Shown piece by piece: positions 35,201 through 50,200 of a DNA stretch of 64,000 nucleotides (positions within the stretch are counted from its first letter, which is position 1; each line of letters starts with the position of its first letter). Below the pieces are notes generated by a model. The model had not been told where the DNA came from. It searched no databases and saw only the letters and a program-made list of their open reading frames with translations. The stretch comes from Lineus longissimus. Its lineage: Eukaryota; Nemertea; Pilidiophora; Heteronemertea; Lineidae. Where the stretch lies: contig NC_088317.1 of the NCBI RefSeq assembly GCF_910592395.1, positions 18,396,039-18,460,038 of the forward strand, read 5' to 3'. The position numbers were made by a program, and so were the translations under genes.

Positions 35201-38200
35201 TTACCGCTCCACCGTGTCACCCTGGCCATATAGAGATCTTAATGTTCACAGACACTCATCATTTATGTGCTAACACCCAAAACTGCCAAGCAGTGACAAA
35301 ATCCATAAAGTTTTTTGATATTCAGTGATTCTGACAACTGATAGGTGCCAAGCATTCTTATGCCTGGGACCTAAAAGAATCATTACTTGGCAGATTTGGG
35401 GTGCTTCAATTCAGTGTTCTTAACATACACCTGTGCGGAGAACACTGCATTGTTTTAGTTCTAATACAGACCCACCATCCATTCATCATGCTTTATGTCA
35501 CGGTTTAGACTAGAGTCTCTGTATACATGTCAGAATTGATTTCGTAAAACTTTTATCGTGGATTGTTTATGTTCTACTTTTTACTCCAATCAGGAGGTTG
35601 AATGTTTGCAACCATTTTGGTTCTTGTCACCCTCTTCGAATGAATGTTTTTCTGAATCAAATTAGCAGAGTACCCTACCAAACATCTCAATTCATCCATT
35701 TTTTGTCACCATTTTAATATTTGTAGCACACCAATGCTAGTGTTTTGTTTTTCTGAACGCCAGACTGACCATCTTGAAATTTCAGTTAAAAAGCCATTCT
35801 GACTTCATGTATAATTGTGACATTTTGTTTGAGGAATGGATGATACAGTAAAGACAGAGATTGTAACTTTTTTTGTTTACTAAAAAATTTCCAAATTTAG
35901 CTTAGGAGCTTTCAGTGTTCGCTAATCAAGACAAAATGCATGCCAAAAACTTTTATATCATTTCATTAGTCAAATTCTAGACAGTCTTCCATCATGATAT
36001 TATTTCATGCGGAATCAAAAAAAAGAAAAGTTCTTTGTTGTTAAGTGGATTCACAAGGAGTGGTTACTAATTCTGGCTTGCATTATGTTGACAAATACTT
36101 GAGTAAAATCATCGGGTTATCAAAGATAGATGGAAAAATCATAGACTTTCAAGGCAAGCATTTGGTCATACTACTGTTTTTACAGCTAGTAGCATACACA
36201 TTAGCCGAAATATTTTTTCATGTTCATCACTGTTATGTAGTTCCATGTTGCAGTGGTTTATGTACCATGTCAGCACCACCCCGCCTTTTCAAAATGTTTG
36301 ATGTCAAGCTTTGAATGTTCTGAAACAAAACCATCATTCATCCTTTGCACTGTAGTTAAATTGTTTATGTTAGGTTAAGAAATGTTCCGAAATTGATTGT
36401 GGCAAATTTGTGATGCTACAGATGAAAAAAAATTTCAAGTCCAAATATTTTTTTCACTTGTTTTTTTCTGCTCAAAATGAAGAAACATCACCAGCCCCAA
36501 AAAATGTTTGGCTTTGAAAATTTTTCAGAATTTCGAACTTATGAAAAGATGAAAAATTTCTAAGTCCAAATATATTTTTCACTTGTTTTTTTTCTGCTCA
36601 AAATGAAGAAACATCATCAGCCCCCAAAAAATTAGGCTTCGAAAAATTTTCAAAATTTTGGACTTATGTAAAAGTTCACCAATTTTGGCAGGAAAACTTA
36701 ATCATGCATTTTGTCCCCGGATTTTCAACTTCTCCAACGCGACCATTCAACATCGGTCCCATGAGTGGTCGTGTTACCGGAGTTCCACTGTATGTCATTT
36801 CTAAATAGAATAGTGTAATGATGATGGGCACATGAAGACTGTATAGGTCTACTTTTTATGCACTTATCGCACTCATGAATCTGTTTTCTTGCCCTATTGA
36901 TGCCCTATTGCCGCCAGTAGCAAGTCAGTACAGTCCCAAAAGAACAAACTGCTTTATAATATCACGCAAGTATTAGTTACCATAAATGGTGACAGCGGAA
37001 CGCATCTTGATTTAATAGGTGTTCAGAAAATTTGCTCCTTGTTATGGAAAGATATGAAAGTTTTCTTGTGGCATCTAGATTTTTTACTTGAATTTGAATT
37101 TGGGGGATGAATGCTGGGTTTGCTTAAGAAGCCTGGGCCTTCTTGCTCAATCGGCATTGCTGCATTCTAATGCTACTATTGTAGATATATTTACTAAAGG
37201 AGATAGCGCATAGTTTGAGCTGGCATTTGTCTCAACACCGACAGAGCAGCCGAGCCCTGTGCCTGGTTGCTACATGGACGTTAGTAGTAACATTAACATT
37301 AAATCATACCTCTACCCTTGTCAATGAAATTCACTGAATGAGTTGATGCTTAGTTGAGCTAACATTGGTGTAGTCTTGTTGCCGATTGAGCAACTTGGAC
37401 CTGTAGGGTGAAAGTTCTTTTGGCGCTGTTGCTGCTACTGGAGGCAGGGCAGATGTTTATTGGGACTGCTTTTTAGCTCACCTCAGGGGAGTTTATACGA
37501 TACCGTGGCGTCCGTCGTCCGTCATCATCGTCGTCCGTTCTCGGCTTTGATGTTTTCACCCCAAATCTTGGTTCAGTACTCAAACTGACTTTGTCTTCCA
37601 TGTCATCAAGAAAAATTTCTAAAAATGTTGATATTTTGAGAACATGTCCATGTTGTCAGTTCGTGATATTTTGAAGAATAATAAAAAAAAAAAAAAAAAA
37701 AATTAAAATGTCTTCCATGTCATCAAGAAAAATTTCTAGAAATTTTGATATTTTGAGAACATGTCCATGTTGTCAGTTCGTGATATTTTATAGAATAATA
37801 AAAAAAAAAAAAAAAAAAAATTTAAATGTCTTCCATGTCATCAAGAAAAATTTCTAGAAATGTTGATATTTTGAGAACATGTCCAGGTTGTGATTTCGTG
37901 ATATTTTGAAGAATAATTTGTTAATTATCATTGATATAAAAATTTCACTCCTAAACTGTTGAACAGATTTCAACCAATTTCCATGTGACATGTACGCTCT
38001 TCAATAACCCTGAAATTCAGTCAACTTTATAGCCAACATGCTATACTTAAATGGTACCGTTAATTTTCTTTTGTGGCATTGGGCCGAGAAAAATAATATT
38101 ATTCAATGGAATCAAAACTGGTGAAACTAGCCAGAAACTGTTCTCCCCATATCCACTGCAAATGACATGCATTACATTACCCAAGGTGAGCACATGGTCC

Positions 38201-41200
38201 CTGGACCATTTCAATTTCATTTAATACAGTCAATGTTTTCTATATCGGAGAAACCATTTTCTGTAAATGTTTTGGACTGAGTAATGGGAATTGGATAGGG
38301 ATGTTGCTAGGTTTAGAGAAGGTTTGGCAAAACTGGTGAAGAAGAAATAGGAAAAAAGTGTTGCACCACCTAAAACTGAGTAGGATACCAGCCCAGAAAT
38401 GTGGTGACAGTGATTGATTGTTATTACTACATGTAAGAATAACGTATTATGGAAAGGCTAAGCACAGTTGGTAACTTGTAGATTCATCTTAAGGAAAAAG
38501 AACGTGGAGGAAACCAGGAATGACTAGATGAGATGTGATTGCACCTTTCTAAATTAACTTTTGCTAATTTTAAGTTCTAACTATCCATTTTGTTTACCTG
38601 TCTGTCTCATTACGTGGATTTCAGCGCAGAGAGTTATATCGCAAAGATTTCAAATTCAACTCAGTAAGTGACTAAATTAAGCAAATTCTGCGTACATGCT
38701 TCACTGCAGTTTTGACGATATTGCGTCGAGTAATGCATACGAATGGTTATATCGAATTTGCATCTTGTCTGCATCTGAGCAAAAATGTGATTGATCATGT
38801 GGTGGAAAAGTGGCACAATTGTATCCTGTACAATTATAACCTCTGCAGTGCAGACAACATCAGACAAGGCATGAAGGCACACGCAAGCTATAATTATACC
38901 AAAGTTACAATTGTACCACTTTACCTACCTTACTGCATGCAGTTTTCCAGACATTATGCATGCTTATTGATTGATGTCTCCCCTACTGGGAGACCGAATC
39001 TTTGAGATTGCTTGGTCCTGTTGTATTAATCTTCGGAGAAGGACCCAGAACACAGCAATGTGAAGCCATATCTTCTTTAAATTGAATGATGACACTTGGA
39101 CCAGTTTGTGAATCATGCTTAAGCACTGCCTAGGTTTGCATTGGTAGTTGGAATATTCTTAAGTCCATTCGTAAATGTTTCGTCCACATCGTTTGGGGCT
39201 CAGGAGAAGTAACTCTTGGTCAGATTTCTCTCACGTTTGGTTATTATTGATCCTTGCTCCAAGACCAAACATGATTCTTCGAGGCGAGAGTTCAAAATGA
39301 AGGACAAACAGTTACGAACGGACGAAAGACATGCTAGATAACATCTTCTCTCTGCATAGACAGAATGAACCCTCTGCCTTGAAAACTATCTTCGGCGATC
39401 ATTTGAAATCATTCTTTCTCTGCTTCTCAGCTTTTCATTTAAAGTCTTCTTCTTTTGCAAGGCACATCATTTACTGTAATAGACACGGGCTATAACTTGT
39501 TTCACTTTATGTTTGTCACTTTTCACTTATTCACTTACTCGTACATCTGCAATGATAAATCCAAGTTCATCACAATCCCAATCCAATTTTATCACATTTT
39601 CTCCTAAATTTATTTGTAACTTGCTAATTAATGATAAACAACTCTTAAGTTCTTAATCTTATATGTTTTATTTCCAATACAACTTCAATGGGAAAACAGT
39701 TCTTTGATCATAAAAATCATGATAACACTTGAACTATTTTGTTGCTAATCGTCATCTAGTCAGCCACTATAACATGACTAATACCTTTTTTCATTCTCCT
39801 TCATCCTTCGCAGTCGTTTGCTGTACGTACAAAGGCTAGAAAATTACGGTTTAATGCCGACATCATCATCACTTTTTTTAGCCTTAACAAGTGAAGTGGT
39901 ACAATTATAGCCGTGGTACAATTGTTCGAGCTCCTTCAGTGAAGAAGAGTTCGTGGTTCACATTAATGGACAAAGAGGCTATTGTTGTATCACTTTAGCT
40001 TACATCCTAGCTTTATAAAGTTGAACAAAGTCATTCTTTAGATCGTTTCTATTTTGTTAAGTTTAGAATTGCAGAGTTTTTACATCGAAGAGCAGTGTTG
40101 ACCTTGCCTCGCTATAGTTTCAGTCAGGTATAGTTGAGTGATGTTAAGGGGGATCTCGATCGTTCTCTGTATTCAAACCTCATCGCCATGCCCATCAAAA
40201 AAGTGTTTTGTTCTGAGACTGCAATATGACGATTTGATTGCTCGTTGAATCTGTGATAATGTTAGTCCTTTTTCTTGACAAACCTGCTCAAGATAATTAT
40301 GGCTCTTCAATAGATGGGTGACCAAGACGCCAATACCCTCTGCCATCCTCCCTTCCTCTTCTCTCGCCCATAGATATTATGTCACTCAGTGATAAAGTGG
40401 TATAGGCAGATTGAATTCGAAATCTCTCCGATGTCTTTACCCGTTCCTGACCTTAGATGAACAGGAAATTCGTCATTGCATGGCATGCACCTCCAATCGC
40501 ATATGTCATTTTGTTCAAGAAAAGTTGTGTGTGACATACTGTACAGTTACTTGTATGTGAATTGTCGAATGGATTGTTTGCCTCTGACTTTGTAATTTGA
40601 CTAAAACGGTATGATTAGTAGATCAGTTGCATGGTGGAATGTTTCAAGATTGATTTTGTTCAATTGTTAGAATAGTTTAATGACTAACTGTTTCGTGATA
40701 GAAACTGTGGTCATGACTAACAATCTTTTGTAAATTGTATGAAAATTCTGTAAATAATTCATTTTGTGATGGTTACTTGAATTCTGCTTGTAATTTCTTG
40801 TTGTCATCTTATTAACAGCAAATATAATTTCAAATGCTGTGATGATTTATAAACAAGTCAAAATCATTAGTTTGCAGTTTAGAATTCAATAACGAAACAA
40901 TCACCCATTAGATTGAAACAATCATTACTTGTTGTGAGTGTACACCTACATCAGTTGCGAAAACATCTTCTCAAACGCACAAAATCGTCCCGGAGTCGAA
41001 CCCCCACACCTCAATGCACACTTTATCACACACCCCTCCCACACTCCCATACAAGCTGCACACCGCCCCTTCCTCCCATTTAACTCCACTACCTTGTAGC
41101 CTTGAGGTTAACACTGCTGGCTACCACAGGGCGCAGATTCTTTCTTGGGGAGAAACCAGAATCGTAATTCTTGGTGAAACGGGATGGCTTCCAAGGAAAT

Positions 41201-44200
41201 ATAACTCCTGACTCTTCACAAATTCAAGGGTCTGTCGGATGAGACTAAAAGCCACAGTCCCCTGAACCTGAGTGCTTATGCCAGGGAAAGTAAAAGATCC
41301 CACGTGAACAGTAATGACGATTGACCGGCGTTTAGCAAGAAACCTTCTGGCCCCAATCAGCCCTCTGGTAAACCTTCACCAAGATGTCTTGAGTAGGAAA
41401 TTTTCTCTCCAGTTTTGAAATTCACTTTCTATGCGATGCATTGACAAAAGGAAGTAGGAGCACCTCTTATCTTCCTTTTGTCACATATCTATGGCAATTA
41501 TTCAGTGAGGGGTAGGCCTATTATTTGTCGATTTCTTCCCTCACCCTGAAGCACCAGAAGCCATGTTCACACAAGATGTTGTCAAAAATATTTGATACAG
41601 ATTGATTGCTTGATGGTTTTGTGTGAACATGGCATTACGTTGTATATCCATCACTAATGCACTGGCACCAATTGAATATTTCCTTTCTTTCTTCTTTTAT
41701 TCCTTTTGTTTAGCAACTGGTAGAATATTTTAGATTCCTTAATTACTCACTGTTGGTGCTGTAAGACTGTGCATCAGATGTAACGTTTGTGAGCTCGTAA
41801 AAAGTTGAGTGGCGGATTTGCAGTGTAGTGTACATGTACAGACATTGTGAAGTGTATTGTAGCTTTTGATATGTTGGGTGTGTTTGTTGTCAGTTCAACA
41901 GTTTTGTATGGTATCATTTCATACTGACAACTGGATGGTTCGATAACTTATAGCCGTGACACGTTCGGTTCTCCTTTTTTTACTTTGCCGTATTTAGAAA
42001 ATGCATCATTTTTGACTTGTTAGATCAAAAAAACATTGATATTTTTAGTAATTTTCACCTGAAAGGCCAAAATTTGAATACAACAGTTCAGAATTTTTTT
42101 TTTTTCAAATGAGTGTCTTGTTTGTGCTGTCGTAATTTGTGAGCTCAGGGTGCATAGTAGAACGTCAGAAGCAACCATATTACGCAACCTGCATCCTATG
42201 CACCCATGCAGTGTTGTTGCATCTTTGCCTTTGCCTTTCAGTAGGTTGTGATGTCAGCTTTAAACAGTTCTGGTTCCAGATTGATCAAGAAACTATCAGA
42301 TATGCCATGGATGATCATATTTGACATTTGATTTGCGTTATAATGGTTTTCTGAGTTTATTTTGTTATCATTATTCATTTGTTCACTTGAGGCCATAGTA
42401 CCAATATTCACACCAATAATGTGGTAATGGTGAGCTTTTTTGTCCATATGAATGTGCTGACAGTTTTTACTCGGCTGTGATATAGCACAAGTGTGAGGAA
42501 CATCTTGACAATTGACATTGGTTCTAATCTAATGCATCGATGCCACTCACAGACTCCACTCTAATGTAGCCACTTTATATTATTTGTATGCCTAATATTG
42601 TCAAAAGAGGGGCTTTATCAACGATATACTCAAAAAATCAAGAAACTTATTAGAACGAAAACATTATATGATGTGTTTTAGACAGTAGGACATCAAAAAT
42701 AAAGTGGTTCCAGTGTGAGTGGCATTCTTATATTTGATGCCCAGCACTATTGTCTTGTTGTCTTGAAGGTATACAAATATTTTACAGGCTTTTTCAAAGG
42801 ATAGTGACGACTCGTATTATACAAGATTCGACCATTTTCAGCAATAGTTCCCTAAAGTGCCCCTCAACCCTCCCCCCTCAACCCTCCCCCCTACAAAGTG
42901 GATGAAGAAATATGCATCAGACGATCTAGTGACGAAACTTATTTTAAACAACCGAAAATAAAAGAAGCATATGCCTCACACTTAAAATTACATCACTTGG
43001 AATTAAAACAGCAATTATCACCTTAAGTCCACAAGTAAACAAGGTCTTATTATTATATCATAATGTTTCAATCAATTCATGACCAAAGAAAAGAAGTGCT
43101 GTGACAAATCAATTAAAGTAGACATGACAGGGCAGGGCAGAAAGTGCTTCATCTGTCAAAATAAGAAGTTTCTGACTATTAAGACACCAATCCAGAGTTG
43201 ATTTGAATATAAAAGTTCAACAAATTACAGCATGTGCCATCTTAAAGAGACCTGTCAATTTCAAGTAGTCACTAACTTTTGATAGGGTTTATAAAATGTT
43301 TGTTGATATTTTCAAGATGATTGGTTGGAGCCATATCAAACTCGTGCTGTTAATCGCAGCATATTATCTGCATGTACAATACAAAGATTGAAAGAAACAA
43401 AACAAAATCAGTTAGAACATCAACAGATTTCACAGAAGGTTTAAAATAGGCTGTGATTGGGATAGCTCAGAATATCTCTTTTTAACTTCTGCACCGGAAA
43501 AGATTTATCAAATGTTTCAAATCCCTAGCAGAAATCGCAGAAAGGTTCCAAGGTAACTTTCCTCTTGTTTGTTGTGCTGTAAATATCAGTGAAAGTATTC
43601 AAGTTGTACTTGTGTGGAACAGACGTCTTGATATATTTATCAATAGCCTCGTCATAGACAGAAGGTTATGTTGTGTGGAGATCTCTAAATACATTGGCTT
43701 TCAATATCTCGATCGAAATGAAGGTTTGGACTTGATCAACATCAGATTACTGGGGTTTTAAAAATACTTTAGCTTGTAATGTATTCATAACAGGTTTTTT
43801 TCCAACAGTTGTTTTTCAAACTTTATTTGAAATTGGATAAAATAATTCAAAATCTGTTCTTTGACCCCAATCTTAATGCATGTTTATGTTTATGTTTTCT
43901 CCCATTCATGTCCTTGTACACACTTTGTCTTGTCTTTGCATTGTATGTACAATGTGATTCACCCAAGTTAAACTAGAATATGTACATAATGTATGTAGTG
44001 GATGTGCAGTGTTGTCGGTCTTGCTTGGGTTAACATTAAGCCGTCATGATTTTGATTCGCAATAAGTATATCAATGAAGATCAGGTTTAGGTAATGTTTT
44101 AATGTGTTACGGGTCACTTTTGAACCTTTCATACGCACAACGATGGTGGATCGGCATAATTATGTTTGTGTGGTATTCAAATTAATCTTTACATGTAACA

Positions 44201-47200
44201 GTTATGGGGCGCTGGAAGTTGGCGATATCGTTGAATTTCTTTGCGGCTGGTCAAAATTGGGGGCAAAGATGGTCCTATTTCCACTGGCCCATAACTTTTA
44301 TATTTCTCACTTGTATATTTTTCACTTGTTTTTTTTCTGCTAAAAATGAAGAAACATCATCAGTCCCAAAACGTTTTTGACTTTGAAAATGTTCCAGAAT
44401 TGAACTTATGAACAAATGAAAACAATTTTAAGTTCAATATTTTTTTCAACTTGTTCTTTTTCTCCTAAAAATGAAGAAACATCATCAATCCCAAAACGGT
44501 TTTTGACTTTGAAATGTTTCAGAGTTTTGAACTTATGAACAAATGAAAACAATTTTAAGTTCAATATTTTTTTATCTTGTTTTTTTTTCTCCTAAAAATG
44601 AAGAAACATCATCAATCCCAAAACGTTTTTGACTTTGAAAATGTTTGAGAGTTTTGAACTTATGAACAAATGGAAACAATTTTAAGTTCAATATTTTTTT
44701 AACTTGTTTTTTTTCTCCTAAAAATGAAGAAACATCATCAATCCCAAAACGGTTTTTGACTTTGAAATGTTTCAGTATTTTGAACTTATGAACAAATGAA
44801 AACAATTTTAAGTTCAATATTTTTTTAACTTGTTTTTTTTCTCCTAAAAATGAAGAAACATCATCAATCCCAAAACGTTTTTGACTTTGAAAATGTTTCA
44901 GAGTTTTAAACTTATGAACAAATGAAAACAATTTTAAGTTCAATATTTTTTTTAACTTGTTTTTTTTCTCCTAAAATAATGAAGAAACATCATCAGTCCC
45001 AAAACGCTTTTGACTTCGAAAATGTTTCAGAGTTTTGAACTTATGAACAAATGAAAACAATTTTAAGTTCAACAATTTTTTTCACTTGTTTTTTTTTCTG
45101 CTCAAATTGAAGAAACATCATCAATCCCAAAACGTTTTTGACTTTGAAAATGTTTCAGAATTTCGAACTTATGAAAAAATGAAAACAATTTTAAGTTCAA
45201 TTATTTTTTTCACTTGTTTTTTTTTCTGCTCAAAATGAAGAAACATCATCAATCCCAAAACGTTTTTGACTTTGAAAATGTTTCAGAATTTCGAACTTAT
45301 GAACAAATGAAAACAATTTTAAGTTCAATTATTTTTTTCACTTGTCTTTTTTCTGCTCAAAATGAAGAAACATCATCAGTCCCAAAAATATTTTGACTTT
45401 GAAAATGTTTCAGAATTTCGAACTGATGAAAAACGTCAGCTTCAACATAAAAGATTTACCTTGGTGAATGCAACTCTCACCATGGTAAATATGAATTCAC
45501 TATGGTAATTCTGAATTCACCATGTTAAATCATCATTTCACAATTGTGAATTGGGATTTATTTTCGTAAGGGAGATGATCACAACCAATCTATTCTAGTG
45601 CATCAGAACCATTGGTAAAACCTGGATTTATCGATGGTCGATTATTTGGTCAATTGTCCTGTGATTGCGGTTGTTCGTGTCTTTGCTGTGAAAACTAACC
45701 AAATAGAACATCTCTGTACTAACTCCTGTGATATGAATCCTCCTAACGTCAGAGAGAGAGAGAGCTCTAGAGTCCAATACTCTCAAACTCTGCCACTGAG
45801 TCTCAGTTTGGAGGTTTTGTGTCAAAGTCTTGCGTCTTGTGGCTGAATGCCTCAGGAAGCTGCCAAGTCGATGTGCTATCAACTTCTGTGGTGGATCCAG
45901 GATCTTGGAATGAATGGGGGAAGGGAAGGGGACATTCAGGCTTCACATAGATGACAGGGCTAGCAATTTCGATACCACTATTGTATGGATAATAATGGCA
46001 TCATATTGAAAGCGAGCATTGGTTGTGGGAATCCCTGGCAGTCAGCACCACAATGACTCTTCCAGGTAAATTCTCAATGCGGAATACGATTATGCATTAG
46101 CTGAGGCACTATGAGAACCATTACATGTGGTACTCAAGGAGGGAATAATATGGGATACGTGTTCAGCCACTTTAATAGGAGACTGGAGTCCTTTCTCTGT
46201 TAAGGGTTCCATTTATAATGATGAACTTGTGATCGAATGGATCGACACACGTCCTGGATTCGCCCATTTTTTTCCTATTTTCTTTTAGCTTTTTGTCATA
46301 TGTTCGACTCTTTGTTACTTTCAGCTCCTATACTCTGAACCAGTAAGTAAACCAGGCGATGTGAATGGCTGGCTTTTCCTTTAGTCTATAGTCTATCTCT
46401 TTATTGTCTAAGGCCACTCCAAGTCGTTTGTGTGTTTAACAGAATCGCCCACTTGCTGCAGGACTGCTGGTAATGTTCAGGGGAAAATGAACACTTTGGC
46501 CATATGTAATGTGAAAATTATGTTTTTTTACCAGCAGCATCTCCTTCAGGGTTGACAAAATTCTTTACACAACAATGCAATTGGTGTGGCCTAACTAAAT
46601 TTGCACACTTAATACTGGTTTAACTGTTAACCTTTCTCAATAATGTGCTTGCGACTTTAGGCCATAGATTCTAGCAGCTTTCTAAACCGAATGATCTATA
46701 TAATAAGCGTAGCGTTCCCATATATTTATGTATTTAACATGTTTGTTTGTATGTGTGTTTGTGCGTGCCATTTTATATGTGTCGTCCGAGTTATGTGCAC
46801 ATGTTTGCATCATCAGCGTGTGAACGATATCATATTTACATTGTCTCACCAAACACGAGCGTTCATAGATTTGTACCCACTGGAGAATCTGTAACTCAGT
46901 GCCTGAGTTTTTAACATGCAATCCCAACAGTCAAAATGCTATCCACCTATGCATAACTAAAGTTTAAGCATGCTAGCGAAATGTCACTTTTGACTCGGAT
47001 ATTGGCTTAGCATGTTAAGTACTCTGGTAATCAACAAATGATTCTCTTGGGTGAACTAGCCCATATCAGCTATTTCAGTCATAAGAGTAGTGAGTGAGAC
47101 TGGGGTTCCGCCGATATATCTTATCTTTACAAGTTCAGGTATAAAACTATTCTTTGACTGGGAACTGTTGTGTCCCCTATCTATCACTTTCTATGCATTT

Positions 47201-50200
47201 TCAGGTTTCATTGCATGATTCTAAACTTCAATATATATATAAACATGATTATATTACATGTGTTCTTTGATATTCGGTCTGATAAGATTCATATTCCTGA
47301 AATATTTGTATCGAGATGCGTCAAGCTTAAACAGTCAGGTCCATTCTGGCCATCGCCTAAGTTACAAAGGGTTCTAGTTTGGTAAGAAACCAATGTAATA
47401 AAGATCCTGTATGGACCTTCAGAGAATATCATGCTGTACATAACATGAATTCTACCCACTTCAACTTTCACAACCAAATGTACATAGTCCCCTGTCTCCC
47501 TGCTGTTATGCTAAATGCATTTGCATTTGAGTTCAGTTGTTGAGCACTATTAACATTACAATTGTGATTTTCTATCATGCCAAAAGATTCCATCAGGCGC
47601 TGTCTTTGGACTGTAAAAAAGAGTCTAAATGCCTATCATCGTGCTTTAAAATGGAGACTAAAAACAGTCCACTTTATAGCCAACTACATTGTAAAAACTG
47701 CTTAGAAACCTCATCAGAGGTGTCTGAAAGTACACAACTATTGTCACGTCTTGTCCCCTTGTCTTGTCAATGTTTGTTTTTGAGATAGTCAAAACTTCCT
47801 CAAATCTTCATTTATATATAATTTACATGCTTTAATTTCAGTTTAGTTTAAAACTAAGTGTAATTCTAAAAAGGGCTGGAAAGTTGTGAAATTGCTGTTA
47901 ACATGGTTAAGATGATATAGTGAATTTGTAGCTAGTTGTGTACAGTTGACTCAATATCAATGTGGAACTTCAGTCAACGTGACAAAAATGTTAAGTTCAG
48001 GATGCTATTAGTGAAATGAGGATATAAAGTTTTAGATTTGTAAAAAAAACCGAACTGGGGAGGTCAACCTCTTAATATGATGGAGTGGTTTTCCTGTTGA
48101 GAAAGATAAAAATATTATAGTATTAAGTACTATAAGTTCTAATTAAGGGATAAAACTAGAAGTTATAAATGAAGCTAATGAAAAACGTTGTTCTAGATGT
48201 TTTGAAAGTTGTCTTTGATTCCAGCTAATAGGAAATAAGGTCGATCCTTCATATCTCTAAAATCCATTGAGTTCAATTCCTAATATTTTTGTTCAATATT
48301 CAGCCTTTCAGAAGAATATTCTTTTGACAATGTCTCATTAAGGTATACATCCCTTTAAACTTCTTGAATTTTATCATGAAACTGCCTTTAAAAGATACCC
48401 GCATACATTGCTTCAAAACCATCCAGTATTTCATAGGAATGGTCATGTTAATTAATACATTTTTCTGCATTTGTCCCTTTCAAAACTTTACGCAGCATGG
48501 CTTCTTATTGTAAACTTTGACTTATGCTAGGAGTGCGGTTTAAACAAATAAAACAGATACCAACTTTTTCTGGCTGTGTTGCAAGAACTACTTGACAAGT
48601 GTTAGTTTGATATCATGTATAAAAGACAGTGTGTTGCTCCATTTAAATAACCTGATGTATGCCTTGAATGTGACCTCAAAGTTTAAGATATAAATATGAG
48701 TAATAAACTTTGCATTCGTCTCAACATACCACCAGTATGCAGTTCATAAATGTTTTTGGTAAACTGCAAACTAAAATCAGATATGACCAAGATGATATCA
48801 ATTTGATATTATCAGTAACTATATCAAGGTTTAATCAATGGCTTTATTGTTGGCTTAAAGCAATGTTACACGTGTGTGAAGTTCAGCTAGTTCTTGTAAA
48901 TAGTCCCAGGTAGCGCTTACGGTGGATGGTCTGTCCAGTGTCCTAATGCCAGTGTCCCTAGCTAAAACTTAGTAAGTATCTGCTAACATATAGCTTGTGA
49001 TAAATGATTACCTCATAACATTATAGTAAGTATAAAATATGATAGCAATAATAAAAAAATCTCTGTTCTCAAAGAATTTAGCAGCACTACTTAAATTGGT
49101 AGCAACTTTGGATATAGTGGCTAAGGCTTGAAGTTATGAAACATGTTCTCCACTGTCTAATTTCATCGAATTGGCCCCCAACTCTGTTCAAACTTAACCA
49201 CCTCCCTGATTCCATGATAAAAAGGTTATATGTCACAAACACTTGAGTTACAGTATGGCTGTCACTTGGCATACCAACTAGCTCCGTTGCCCGTTGTTCC
49301 AGCTATGTTGCATGACCATGCTCTAGGTGAGCACCCATTGAGTTACCCCTCATACAGCGGCAGCGCTCGTTGTGCCGAAAGAACACGTTTTCAAGTCCAA
49401 GAAGCTGTGAATCATATAACAGATGGTGCACTTGGTGATGTCACAATCATGGTACAATGTCCTCTTCAGCACAGAGTATGGTCCGGCCTTGAACAAAGTG
49501 CCAAGTCCCAGTTTGAATACTATCAACTCTGAGAGAACTGCCTTGAGATCCTGAGAACCCAAAGTCTACATTAAATTCTCTGGGAACCAAACTATTGTAA
49601 AACTGCTTATGAATACTGAATGGGTGTGCACCTGCATTGCTTTCTTGCATGTCGCTGTAGTATGGGGTAACACAGGCTCAGACGGCCTTCTGGCCGCAAG
49701 CCTATCTGTTGGTATTTCAAGTGTCATCTGTACAACAATGCTATCATGATGTTATCCACAATAATGTGGGAACAATGCAATAATATACCCATAATAAATT
49801 TGTAATCCATCTGCCATCTTGTCCAACCAACTTTAATCATAAAACTCAAGGTGGCAGAATACTCTCTTCTCACACCACTCTGTCAGCTACTGTCCTTTCT
49901 TTTGTCAAAAGTCCATTTAAGTTACCAAAATCTTCAACATGTTCAAACTACCTAAAATCTTAGTTATGTTAAAAAGAACCAGAAATTGCTCCATTTTCTC
50001 CTTGTTAACTTCATTAATACTCCACCATAAGACCTGAATTTGAGTGTCCAAAAACATGAGATAGCCACCTTTTGTAGGAGTCATAATTACTTCAAAGTCT
50101 ATTCCAGAATTTACGTCTTAAAATATTGTGACCAAGTTTGGAGCACTAATCACCCACATTTCTTTATCAATGCATATGTAATTTTGAAATTTACTGAAAC

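Noticed and set aside
40985-41150. SINE or tRNA relic near GGAGTCGAACCCCC
   Set aside because: Only a weak B-box-like string with no convincing A box.
44572-44943. Minus-strand 123-codon frame made of three 42-residue repeats
   Set aside because: Its period equals the 126-bp array unit, which is a multiple of three; composition follows the T-rich repeat and there is no gene context.
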